Notes: generated by a model from the letters alone, not told the origin. Counted from the stretch's first letter, positions 1-7,480 are shown. The stretch: DNA of 8,754 nucleotides from Acidobacteriota bacterium (GCA_022545645.1 JACZQQ010000105.1:1-8754); one strand, 5' to 3'. A program made the numbers and translations.

Positions 1-148
1 ATATAACCCCGCCCAAACGATCGGATCGTTCCAGGATCGTCAAGTCGATCTCAAGATTCTGCCGGAGACTTTCCTGGAGCAGATAATAAGCGGTGGCCAA
101 CCCCGAGATGCCTGCCCCGATGATTCCGATCTTTGCTGCATGTCCCAT
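1..148 (-). CDS. hemG: Protoporphyrinogen oxidase-like FAD flavoprotein, N-terminus only (partial)
   Basis: The first 49 residues of a minus-strand gene that runs off the left edge. The peptide opens with a dinucleotide-binding beta-alpha-beta unit: KIGIIGAGISGLATAYYL carries the GxGxxG loop at residues 11-16. A second strand follows (LTILERSDRLGGVI) with the acidic residue that binds the FAD ribose and an RLGG segment. The spacing between the two (a helix, then a polar stretch ending NLEIDLTILE) and the ending RLGGVI resemble the oxygen-dependent, HemY-type protoporphyrinogen oxidase of haem synthesis, which oxidises protoporphyrinogen IX to protoporphyrin IX. Other amine-oxidase/phytoene-desaturase relatives share this N-terminus, so the family is secure and the exact enzyme only probable. 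The ATG at 148 is the only usual start: reading upstream in frame, only CTG occurs before a stop at 172-170. No clear Shine-Dalgarno is seen. It is transcribed divergently from the dikinase-like gene. Confidence 0.65.
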   Translation of the reverse strand, partial: MGHAAKIGIIGAGISGLATAYYLLQESLRQNLEIDLTILERSDRLGGVI

Positions 149-263
149 AGCTGGCGTCAGGTTAGTCGATCATCGCGCGATCTAGCAAGAGAAGCTCCGT
201 TGATAGCTTCTTTGCACCCGATCGTGCATGTGAACTACCATAAAGTAGAAATGAGAAGTGACG
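149..263. promoter_or_regulatory. Divergent intergenic region with small palindromes
   Basis: The 115 bases between the divergent flavoprotein and dikinase-like genes must hold the start signals for both. Three symmetric elements are visible: a perfect 10-base palindrome ATCGCGCGAT at 172-181; an inverted repeat GAAGCT/AGCTTC (191-196 and 205-210); and TGCAC-N6-GTGCA at 213-228. These could be operator sites, or on the plus strand 5' leader hairpins. TTGATA at 200-205 resembles a -35 box, but no matching -10 lies at the right distance, so no promoter is placed. Confidence 0.3.
253..258 (+). promoter_or_regulatory. Ribosome binding site supporting the ATG start at 264
   Basis: GAGAAG lies 5 bases before the ATG at 264. 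The in-frame GTG at 258, two codons earlier, overlaps this purine tract and has only weak purines before it, so the ATG is the better start. The difference is two residues. Confidence 0.4.
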
Positions 264-3200
264 ATGGAATCCAAGGGCATTGAAACGGATCTCCCGCAAA
301 CCAACCTAGAAGCCGTGATCCCTGAGGAACAAAAGGTTCTGTTGGAGGTGAACGCCGACCGTTTCGGCATCCATCAACAGATGGAGAAACTGCTCACAGA
401 GATCAACACCAACCACGTGGACTGGGCTCAGACCTTAGAGGATCTGCACTCCCGGGCCATGAGCGACTTCTCCTATTACAACAATCACAAACGAGGGGCC
501 GATGCGGTTGGGGTCTATTGTGGGCTCTACACCCAGGTGGCTGAGCAGTCGACTCCGGATTCTCTACGTGAAGTGGGCATTCGTAACTTGCTGTACTACC
601 TGGAGAAAGTGGTCAGTACCTCGGAGGAGCACCTGGTGAGGAATGTCACTCCGACAAATCAGGCTCTTCGTCGTCTGGGGAAGATTCTTCACGACGCGCC
701 CGCCTACGCCGTAGCCTCAACTCCGGGCCTGAGGCGTGTAACCCAGGCCGTGCTGATGGCGGGAAAGCCGGTTAAGCCCCTGCTGAAACCCCTGTTCAAG
801 TTATTCAGCTCGGCTCTCGGGCAGTGCTATGAAGACTGGTTGGGGCGGGAAGATCCCGTGGTGTGGTTTGGCCAGCGCCGCGTTACGGGCCCATCCAGGG
901 AGGATCCACTTCCCGAGGCGGTAGCCTGCATTTCTCATGATCGCCTGAGATCCTGGCAGGCCGATCTGGCGGATCTGCGTGGAGGTAAGGACTCCCTGGA
1001 GAAACGTGCTCGAGAACTGTTGGCTCTCCCGGACAATGCACAAATCACGCGCAGCTATTATGAGGCTGTCTCAGCCGTGGAGTCCGAGGAAAACGAAGAG
1101 TGGAAGAACCTGTTGGAGAGGATCCACTGGCTGGTTCAGGTGGTGAGGACCGAAGCCCTCACTTCCGTGCACGAGATGGCTCTACGCGAGATCCGGCGCT
1201 GCTACGAGGAAGTACTAGAGGGCGGCGACCGGAGCAGGGTGCAGGAGTGTATTCACGAAACCTTTGCCACCCTTCGTCATGCCCGGCTGCCCGAGACACA
1301 AACGGTGGACCACTTGGTCACGACCATTGGTCTAAAGGTGCTGGCTGCCCAAGATGCCGCCTGGGCCGATGCGGTGATCGATGAGATCATCGGCTGGGAC
1401 TTTCATTACCCCGAATTCGATGGTTACACCGAGAAGTGGGCTGTGCAGGTCAATCCTGCCCACCTCAAGAACATTCGTACCTATCTTAGCCTGATTCAAA
1501 GTGATCCTCATCTAGCCCGCCGGCTGCTGGCTGCTTTGGTGGTTCACCTCAAGATGGGGGGAGTGTTCATCGCTGACACCGATCTCTTTCAAAAGGATAT
1601 CTCACGATTCCTGGGTAGCGACATAGGTCCCGTTTACCACCAGGCGAAGCACCTGTTGAAGCTCTTTCCTGTCTACTTCAGCGACATCGGCGCAGAGGGA
1701 GAGCTGCGGGAGATCTCCACTCGTATCGACGAGATTGGAAAGCTCAAGGATCCGCTCTGCCATTTTCTCCGCAAACTCTGCCACGTCGAGAGCAATTCGC
1801 AGCTGGTTTCTTATATTGAAGCCATCGCCCATTTTTGGGCTACAGGCGATCGCAAGCCACTGCGAGCGTACATCCCCCCCAACAGATACAACAGTCTCGA
1901 CATTTCCAGCGAGTTCTATAAACCACTGCACCGTATCATGAGCAGTCTTGGGGGTTCGGAAGGGGGAATCGGAGAAGCGTTCACTCTGGGGAGCGAGGTA
2001 CTGAAACAGCGCCTGTCTGAGATCTCTGGGGCAGAACCCCTCGATGTGGAGAAGGTGGAGCTGCTGTTCCGACTGAGGCACTTGCTCCAGCGCAAGTATG
2101 CGCTCAATCATGAGTACCTGCTCGATCAGTTGCAGGCTTTTGAGCACCTCAACCGCAGCCAGGTCAGGGAGCTGGAACGGGCCCTGGCGGCCCAGAGACA
2201 CGAAGCGTCTCTGGGAATCCTTCTGGGAATGCTCGAGAAGCTCAAAGAGATGATCCTGAGCGAGGAAGAAACCCAGGCCATCGAGGATATTTACCTCAAG
2301 CGCCACGTTGCCGTAGGCATTCCCAGTATGTCCGGCCGTTACCTGGAGATGCGGTTTCAGGCCATGGGTCTCACCTTTCGCATCGAATCGTTGGCCAACG
2401 TGCTCTTTGAAGAAATGGTCGCGAGCCAGAATCTGGAGTACATCACCAAGAGCGACTTGCAGAGGATCTGTCGATGGCTGCACCTGGTGTACAGGGCATT
2501 ACGGGTCGACGGTTGCCGGGCCACGGGCCTCAGTATGGGAATTTCCATGCTGGAGCAGGCGCTGCAGGCCCAGGCCTTTACGGTGGACCAGTTCATCAAC
2601 ATCTTTCAGTTTATTTCCCACAGTATTCACTATCTGATTCGTGTTCGCTTTCTGGATGTGTACGAAGGGCCCCTTGGGCGGATCGTTGAGCGAATGTTCC
2701 AGAAGGGTCTGTTAACCCGTGATGCAAAGGGCAATGTGCAGGAAGAGATCCTTAAGGTGAGCGAGACCTTTTTGCGGGATTTGATCGCCGAGAGCTTTGG
2801 GCTGCAAAGACTCGACAACCTCTTGGGCAAGATTCTGAACACCCTGACCGAACAGAGGGGGAAACTGGACCGCACGGGACTCAACCTGCTGATGACCTAT
2901 GACGTGGACCGGTGCTTTTCGGACATCTACGGGCACAAAACCTCTGGGGAAGGCAACATTTTACTGGGATATAAGGGCTATATGCTCAAGGAGTTGGCTT
3001 GCCAAGGCTTCCCGATTCCACCTGGCTTTATCCTGACCACCGAGGCCTACCGCTGCCGTTCGGCAGTCCTGGACTTCGCCGAGTTGCAGCACGAAAATGT
3101 GGAGCGGATCAGGAAGCAGATTGCCAAGCTGGAACGTTTGACGGGCTCCCGCTTCGGAGACCTGGCGAACCCGCTCCTTCTCTCCGTGCGCTCCAGTGCG

Positions 3201-4445
3201 GCCATCAGCATGCCCGGGATGTTGGATACCTTTCTGAACGTCGGAATGAACCCCGAGATCGCCGCCGGCTTCGCCGCCAAGATGGATAGGCCCTGGGCGG
3301 CTTGGGATGCCTACCGGCGCTTCCTACAGTTTTGGGGGATGAGCTTTGGCATCAATCGCGATCTGTTCGACGGGCTGATGGGGGAGGCCAAACAGAAGTA
3401 CTCGGTGCTCAAGAAGTCCCTGTTGCCCCCGGAGATGATGAAGGAGTTGGCACTCCGGTACCGCACGCTGCTTCTCGACCACGGTCTGGAGATTGTGGAC
3501 GATCCCTTTGAACAGCTCATGAGATGTATCGACCTGGTGATGCAGTCCTGGCAATCGAACAAGGCGCGGGTTTACCGCAGCGAGTTGAAAATTGCCGATG
3601 AGTGGGGTACAGCAGTTCTTGTGCAGAATATGGTCTATGGTAATCTTCATGCGAAGTCGGGTACGGGGGCACTGTTTACCCACCACCCGAGAGAAGGGCC
3701 GGAGGACGTGCAGCTTTATGGTGACTTCATTATCCAGGGCCAGGGAGACGACGTGGTGAGCGGACTGGTGGATACCTTTCCGGTGAGTGAAAATCAACGT
3801 CTCTCGGAAAGCGAGGAGACCAAAATCTCCCTGGAAAAGGATTTTCCGAAGATCTACCAGAGTATGCGTCGTTATGCCGAGAACTTAATCCATGAGCAGG
3901 AAATGCACCACCAGGAGATCGAGTTCACCTTTGAAAGCGATAATCCGAAGGACCTCTATATTCTCCAGACCCGAGACATCGTGTTCTTTCAGACCTCTTC
4001 TTTGCCCACCTTTGTGGCCGGCCAGGCCCTGGAGGACTCGAAGGCGGCCACCGGTATCGGTGTGGGCGGCGGTGCGCTGAGTGGGCGCGTGGCTCACACG
4101 GCTGAGGACCTGACCCAACTGAAGAAGCAGTATCCAGACGACCCGATTATCCTGCTGCGACCCGACACGGTACCCGACGACATTCACTTGATCCTGAAGG
4201 CCGATGGGCTCTTGACGGCACTGGGAGGGGCCACCAGTCATGCTGCACTGGCGGCTCAGCGGTTGGGACGAATCTGTGTGGTCGGCTGCCGGGTGTTGCA
4301 GGTGAGCGAGGAGAAGAGGGAATCCGAGTTGGCCGGCCACGTCATTTCAACGGGAGAGTTTCTTTCCATCAATGGCATCGACGGATCCGTGTACCTGGGA
4401 AGGCACCCTATCACCATCACCAAAAGACACGGGCTGATGCGGTAG
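264..4445 (+). CDS. PPDK/PEP-synthase-like dikinase with a large unknown N-terminal region and no PEP/pyruvate domain
   Basis: A 1393-residue cytoplasmic protein without signal peptide or membrane segments. Residues 1 to about 890 are rich in Leu, Glu and Arg, look mostly helical and match no family I recognise. From about 895 the protein follows pyruvate phosphate dikinase: LLGYKG (900-905) and GFPIPPGF, then SVRSSAAISMPGMLDT (974-989), where R976 corresponds to the ATP-binding Arg. Next come WGTAV (1114-1118), SGTG (1132-1135) and EIEF...LQTR, with E1218, E1220 and Q1235 at the ATP/metal positions. The mobile phosphohistidine domain follows: LRPDTVPDDIH, then GGATSHAALAAQ with H1326 as the predicted phosphorylated histidine. 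The chain ends about 67 residues later, where PPDK would begin its ~350-residue PEP/pyruvate barrel. ATP-dependent phosphorylation of H1326 is therefore predicted from the motifs. The final acceptor (pyruvate on a partner protein, phosphate, water, a sugar) is unknown. The gene is probably cotranscribed with the GAPDH-like gene 41 bases downstream. An in-frame GTG at 258 is an alternative start. Confidence 0.85.
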   Translation: MESKGIETDLPQTNLEAVIPEEQKVLLEVNADRFGIHQQMEKLLTEINTNHVDWAQTLEDLHSRAMSDFSYYNNHKRGADAVGVYCGLYTQVAEQSTPDSLREVGIRNLLYYLEKVVSTSEEHLVRNVTPTNQALRRLGKILHDAPAYAVASTPGLRRVTQAVLMAGKPVKPLLKPLFKLFSSALGQCYEDWLGREDPVVWFGQRRVTGPSREDPLPEAVACISHDRLRSWQADLADLRGGKDSLEKRARELLALPDNAQITRSYYEAVSAVESEENEEWKNLLERIHWLVQVVRTEALTSVHEMALREIRRCYEEVLEGGDRSRVQECIHETFATLRHARLPETQTVDHLVTTIGLKVLAAQDAAWADAVIDEIIGWDFHYPEFDGYTEKWAVQVNPAHLKNIRTYLSLIQSDPHLARRLLAALVVHLKMGGVFIADTDLFQKDISRFLGSDIGPVYHQAKHLLKLFPVYFSDIGAEGELREISTRIDEIGKLKDPLCHFLRKLCHVESNSQLVSYIEAIAHFWATGDRKPLRAYIPPNRYNSLDISSEFYKPLHRIMSSLGGSEGGIGEAFTLGSEVLKQRLSEISGAEPLDVEKVELLFRLRHLLQRKYALNHEYLLDQLQAFEHLNRSQVRELERALAAQRHEASLGILLGMLEKLKEMILSEEETQAIEDIYLKRHVAVGIPSMSGRYLEMRFQAMGLTFRIESLANVLFEEMVASQNLEYITKSDLQRICRWLHLVYRALRVDGCRATGLSMGISMLEQALQAQAFTVDQFINIFQFISHSIHYLIRVRFLDVYEGPLGRIVERMFQKGLLTRDAKGNVQEEILKVSETFLRDLIAESFGLQRLDNLLGKILNTLTEQRGKLDRTGLNLLMTYDVDRCFSDIYGHKTSGEGNILLGYKGYMLKELACQGFPIPPGFILTTEAYRCRSAVLDFAELQHENVERIRKQIAKLERLTGSRFGDLANPLLLSVRSSAAISMPGMLDTFLNVGMNPEIAAGFAAKMDRPWAAWDAYRRFLQFWGMSFGINRDLFDGLMGEAKQKYSVLKKSLLPPEMMKELALRYRTLLLDHGLEIVDDPFEQLMRCIDLVMQSWQSNKARVYRSELKIADEWGTAVLVQNMVYGNLHAKSGTGALFTHHPREGPEDVQLYGDFIIQGQGDDVVSGLVDTFPVSENQRLSESEETKISLEKDFPKIYQSMRRYAENLIHEQEMHHQEIEFTFESDNPKDLYILQTRDIVFFQTSSLPTFVAGQALEDSKAATGIGVGGGALSGRVAHTAEDLTQLKKQYPDDPIILLRPDTVPDDIHLILKADGLLTALGGATSHAALAAQRLGRICVVGCRVLQVSEEKRESELAGHVISTGEFLSINGIDGSVYLGRHPITITKRHGLMR

Positions 4446-4476
4446 ATCCAATAAACCTGAACCCATACAATGCAAC

Positions 4477-4484
4477 AGAGGGAG
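4477..4484 (+). promoter_or_regulatory. Ribosome binding site for the GTG start of the GAPDH-like gene
   Basis: AGAGGGAG lies just upstream of the GTG at 4487; its GAGG core (4478-4481) leaves 5 bases to the start. The nearby ATG at 4470 is in another frame. No terminator-like hairpin occurs in the 41 bases after the dikinase-like gene, which supports an operon. Confidence 0.45.
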
Positions 4485-4486
4485 TT

Positions 4487-5752
4487 GTGTCGAAACTAGA
4501 GACAGAAGATGCACTGGGTATTAACGGTGCTGGCCGCACCGGCAAGCTGACGTTGTGGCACCATGTTGCCCGGAAATATTTCTCAAAGATCGTGGTCAAC
4601 TTCGGACGGGAAGTGGGTACCAATCTGGAGGCGGTCTGCAGCCTGATCGAGAAAGACTCAACTTACGGCTCACTTCATCGCTTTCTCTTTGGAGTCAATG
4701 CTGAGCCCTGCGTCAAGATCGTTGATCGCGAGAAAAACCTGCTGGAAGTCGCCGGGGTCCCCGTCACCATCCTGCAGAGTGCTCGTAATCCGAAGGATAT
4801 CGGATGGCGAAAGTATGGAGTGCGCATCGTGGTGGATGCCACTGGCGCCTTTAACGATCCAACCCGTCCCGTGGATCATCCCCAGGGGTCGCTGCGAGGG
4901 CATCTTGAGGCTGGAGCGGAAAAGGTCCTGAACAGCGCAACCTTCAAGATCAAAGACAAAAGCCAGCCGCAGCCCCAAGACGCGGTGACTCTGATTTATG
5001 GCGTGAACCACGATGCCTTAAACCCCACTCAACACCACCTGATCTCAGCCGCCTCCTGCACCACCACCGCTTTAGCTCACATGGTCAAACCGCTGCTGGA
5101 CAACCTCCACTCGTCGAAGATCATGACCGCCTCCATGAGCACGGTGCACGCGGCCACCAACAGCCAGAGTGTGCTGGACACGGTTCCCAAGGCCGGAGCC
5201 CGGGATCTGCGCCGCAGCCGCAGTGTGCTCAATAACATCATCTTGACCTCGACCGGCGCTGCCCAGGCCCTGGAGCAAGTGATCCCGGAAATTCGGTCCA
5301 TTGGCTTTATGGCCGATTCGGTGCGTGTCCCGATCCTCACCGAGTCGTTGATCATCCTCAACGTGACCTTCCAGACGATTCTTGAGGGGGACGACAAGAG
5401 CTCGGTTCACCGCGATAAGCTCAACAAGATTTACGCTGCTGCGGCTGCTGCGGGTCCGCAGAAGGGACTGTTGTGCTACAGTGAGGACCAAAACGTGCCC
5501 TCCGACGTGATGGGTATGAAGGCCGCTGTAGTGATCGAGGCGGCAGAGACCCACACCCGTACCGGTTTCGTCAGTGTGGACCTGGCCCAAATTCCAGGAA
5601 TGGACCCCGAGGTCATCCAGCATCTGGACAGCGGGATCGTGAAGATCCCGGTGACCCACGCCAAGGCCTTTGGGTGGTACGACAACGAGTATGGGGGCTA
5701 CACCAACCTGCTGGGTGACTTGACCGTTCACGTTCACCAGGTCCTCGATTAA
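4487..5752 (+). CDS. Divergent glyceraldehyde-3-phosphate dehydrogenase
   Basis: 421 residues against roughly 330-340 for ordinary GAPDH. GAPDH reversibly converts glyceraldehyde 3-phosphate, phosphate and NAD(P)+ to 1,3-bisphosphoglycerate in the cytoplasm. Visible landmarks: GINGAGRTGK (11-20) for the Rossmann loop; DSTYGSLH; VVDATGAF; ASCTTT with catalytic C191; STVHAATNSQ with catalytic H221; LTSTGAAQAL and VRVP for phosphate binding; and WYDNEYGGYTNLLGDL near the end. The oddities are consistent across the protein. The Asp that normally closes the second strand and binds the NAD adenosine ribose is Phe39 by ungapped count (VVNF instead of VND). The Asn of ASCTTN is Thr194. The glycine-loop Phe and Ile become Ala15 and Thr18. 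Extra residues lie at about 60-75 and before the Cys (KDKSQPQPQ). It is probably a real enzyme of a distinct clade, possibly with changed cofactor preference, rather than the housekeeping GapA. It starts at GTG with a purine-rich site and follows the dikinase-like gene by 41 bases. Confidence 0.88.
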   Translation: MSKLETEDALGINGAGRTGKLTLWHHVARKYFSKIVVNFGREVGTNLEAVCSLIEKDSTYGSLHRFLFGVNAEPCVKIVDREKNLLEVAGVPVTILQSARNPKDIGWRKYGVRIVVDATGAFNDPTRPVDHPQGSLRGHLEAGAEKVLNSATFKIKDKSQPQPQDAVTLIYGVNHDALNPTQHHLISAASCTTTALAHMVKPLLDNLHSSKIMTASMSTVHAATNSQSVLDTVPKAGARDLRRSRSVLNNIILTSTGAAQALEQVIPEIRSIGFMADSVRVPILTESLIILNVTFQTILEGDDKSSVHRDKLNKIYAAAAAAGPQKGLLCYSEDQNVPSDVMGMKAAVVIEAAETHTRTGFVSVDLAQIPGMDPEVIQHLDSGIVKIPVTHAKAFGWYDNEYGGYTNLLGDLTVHVHQVLD

Positions 5753-5765
5753 GTACTCAGTGTAT

Positions 5766-5814
5766 AGCCTCCACAAAGTTCTAAATGGGTGATTTAACCC
5801 ACTTTCAAGAGGCT
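5766..5814 (+). terminator. Nested stem-loop after the GAPDH-like gene, possible transcript end
   Basis: Starting 13 bases after the stop codon, three arms nest: AGCCTC/GAGGCT (5766-5771 with 5809-5814), AAAGT/ACTTT (5775-5779 with 5801-5805) and GGGT/ACCC (5787-5790 with 5797-5800) around a GATTTA loop. This gives about 15 base pairs, with a 3x3 internal loop and a 7-base bulge on the 5' side. No U-run follows, so it is not a canonical intrinsic terminator. It may be a 3' end stabiliser or a factor-assisted stop. Confidence 0.4.
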
Positions 5815-5831
5815 GACTGGGTATATTCGAC

Positions 5832-5851
5832 CAGGACGTATCGAGGTCCTG
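5832..5851. other. Second hairpin in the intergenic region
   Basis: CAGGAC (5832-5837) and GTCCTG (5846-5851) form a perfect 6-base-pair stem around an 8-base loop. AAAAAC follows it on the plus strand, so it is not a terminator in that direction; on the minus strand the T-run lies on the wrong side. It could be part of the 3' structure of the upstream operon or a protein site. The rest of 5852-5933 shows only weak promoter-like matches, such as TTGCAA at 5876-5881 and AAAAAT at 5900-5905 with an 18-base spacer. Confidence 0.25.
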
Positions 5852-5933
5852 AAAAACAACCTATCGACCGTTGGCTTGCAACAGGATAGTGAATTCGGGA
5901 AAAATGTGAAAATAGAGAGTTTGTCAGCTAATT

Positions 5934-5939
5934 GAGGTG
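5934..5939 (+). promoter_or_regulatory. Ribosome binding site deciding the start of the first glycosyltransferase
   Basis: GAGGTG sits 7 bases before the ATG at 5947. The longer reading from TTG at 5932 would place this site inside the coding region and have none of its own, so the ATG is preferred. Confidence 0.65.
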
Positions 5940-5946
5940 TGTTGCG

Positions 5947-7236
5947 ATGAGTGGTCCTTTTCGGGAAGTGGGGTTTAAGAGGGTGGGTTTCGTATCCACA
6001 CGCATAGCAGGCACGGATGGAGTCTCTTTGGAGATCGAAAAGTGGGCTGCGGTATTAGAGCGCAATGGGTATGAATGTTTCTATTTTGCGGGGCTTTGCG
6101 ACCGACCTGCGGAGAAAAGCCTTGTCGTTGAAGAAGCCTATTTCGGTCATCCCAGTATTGAGGCAACTAGTGCAGGCTGTTTCGGCAGGCACCATCGTAG
6201 TCCTGAAGTGACGCAGTCTATTGAGAAAATCAAGAATCATCTCAAGGCAAAGCTTTATCTCTTTGTAAAGCAGTTTGGTATCGATTTGATTGTTGCCGAA
6301 AATGCGCTGGCTATTCCGATGAACATCCCCTTGGGGCTGGCACTGACCCAGTTCATTGCTGAAACTTGTTTGCCCACGATCGCTCATCACCACGATTTCT
6401 ATTGGGAGAGGGAACGTTTTCTGGTCAATAGTGCGAAAGATTACCTCACCTGCGCTTTTCCTCCCAATCTTCACAACATGTGCCACGTTGTGATTAACTC
6501 CGTTGCCAGCGCACAGCTGAGTTACCGTCAGGGCATATCCAATACGTTGATTCCCAATGTCTATGATTACGCGTCGCCTCCAGCGCCTCCCGATGACTAT
6601 GCCTCGGACCTGCGAGAGCAGATCGGACTCGGAGAAGATGACGTTTTTGTCTTGCAACCCACCCGAGTAGTCCCGCGTAAACTGATAGAGCGTTCCATTG
6701 AAATTGTCTCTTTGATGAATCTGGAAAATCCTGTCTTGGTCATCTCTCACGCCAGCGGTGATGAGGGAGACCATTACTACCGGCGCATCTTGGAGTATGC
6801 CGAGCACTGGGGAGTTCAGGTTCGTGCCATCGAGCATCTTATTGGAGCGCGCAGAGGAAAGGGGCCAAACGGAGAAAAACAATATTCCATCGGAGACGTT
6901 TACCAGTGTGCGGATCTGGTGACCTATCCCTCCGGCTACGAGGGTTTCGGCAACGCATTCCTGGAAACCCTCTACTATCGGAGGCCCATTGTCGTGAATC
7001 GCTACTCGATTTATATCGTTGACATCGAGCCAAAGGGTTTTCAAGTCATTACCATTGATGGCTTCGCATCCCGGGAGGCGGTTCGCAACATCCGAGAAGT
7101 TCTGGAAAACGAGAAGCTGCGAGAAGAGACGGCTAAGAAAAATTATGAGTTGGCACTTCAGCACTATTCTTATGAGGTGCTGGAGCGGGATTTGCTCAAC
7201 CTGCTCTACCAACTGTCCCAGCAAATATGGACTTAA
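5947..7236 (+). CDS. GT4-family glycosyltransferase (GT-B fold)
   Basis: 429 residues, cytoplasmic, no signal peptide or membrane helix. The N-terminal Rossmann-like domain starts with VGFVSTRIAGTDGVSLE, where GTDGVSLE (22-29) fills the donor/acceptor loop seen as GG-V-E in many GT4 enzymes. A run of HHHD (147-150) in IAHHHDFYW follows. The C-terminal nucleotide-sugar domain shows LQPTRVVPRK with R244 and K245, and YEGFGNAFLE with the EX7E pair E332/E340, the hallmark of retaining GT4 transferases. The expected role is transfer of a hexose from a nucleotide sugar to a small acceptor or glycan; donor and acceptor cannot be read from sequence. Related GT4 enzymes make glycosylated glycerates or other glycosides, but I assign none. 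It lies 194 bases after the GAPDH-like gene, beyond the stem-loops, so probably has its own promoter. Its base composition is visibly lower in GC than the dikinase-like gene (about 47% against 67% in three sampled 60-base lines each). Confidence 0.88.
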   Translation: MSGPFREVGFKRVGFVSTRIAGTDGVSLEIEKWAAVLERNGYECFYFAGLCDRPAEKSLVVEEAYFGHPSIEATSAGCFGRHHRSPEVTQSIEKIKNHLKAKLYLFVKQFGIDLIVAENALAIPMNIPLGLALTQFIAETCLPTIAHHHDFYWERERFLVNSAKDYLTCAFPPNLHNMCHVVINSVASAQLSYRQGISNTLIPNVYDYASPPAPPDDYASDLREQIGLGEDDVFVLQPTRVVPRKLIERSIEIVSLMNLENPVLVISHASGDEGDHYYRRILEYAEHWGVQVRAIEHLIGARRGKGPNGEKQYSIGDVYQCADLVTYPSGYEGFGNAFLETLYYRRPIVVNRYSIYIVDIEPKGFQVITIDGFASREAVRNIREVLENEKLREETAKKNYELALQHYSYEVLERDLLNLLYQLSQQIWT

Positions 7237-7428
7237 TGCCTCGCTCCATGAATGGTGCTAGATTGGACCTGGTCACCTCTGAAGGATCACGGTGGGTCAG
7301 GAAGCCACTTTCAGAAGGACGTTTTCTCCTTCGTCGGAAAGCATTGAGCAGGCATCGGCTGATCATCTGCGGTTTCCCCATTCTCTGGGCCTAGCCAGTG
7401 CAAGGCATGGACCTTCCACAAAGGGACC

Positions 7429-7480
7429 TTGGACTCTTTGCGGGGTGCTGTCACCCATGTTAGACTGTTCCTGAGTCCAA
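7429..7480. repeat. 8-base inverted repeat enclosing a second stem
   Basis: TTGGACTC (7429-7436) and GAGTCCAA (7473-7480) are perfect inverted copies. Inside them GGGTG (7443-7447) and CACCC (7452-7456) pair around a CTGT loop. A 7-base direct repeat GGACCTT (7409-7415 and 7424-7430) overlaps the left edge. As RNA this would fold into a stem with an inner hairpin and an asymmetric internal loop. No U-run follows, so it is not a canonical terminator. Confidence 0.4.

Noticed and set aside
1602..2483. A 293-codon open frame on the minus strand inside the dikinase-like gene
   Set aside because: It is antisense to a gene with clear domain motifs in the plus frame, and its translation matches nothing recognisable; GC-rich codons commonly leave such frames open.
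264..4445. Alpha-glucan water dikinase
   Set aside because: Glucan water dikinases place the nucleotide-binding domain at the C-terminus after the phosphohistidine domain; here the order is ATP-grasp then phosphohistidine, as in PPDK, and no starch-binding module is recognised.
5072..5776. A 234-codon minus-strand frame opposite the GAPDH-like gene
   Set aside because: The plus-strand frame carries the complete GAPDH signature set; the antisense reading is rich in Val, Gly and His with no domain.
6055..7224. A 389-codon minus-strand frame opposite the first glycosyltransferase
   Set aside because: The plus-strand protein has RK and EX7E motifs and a good ribosome binding site; the antisense frame has no recognisable domain and is a shadow.
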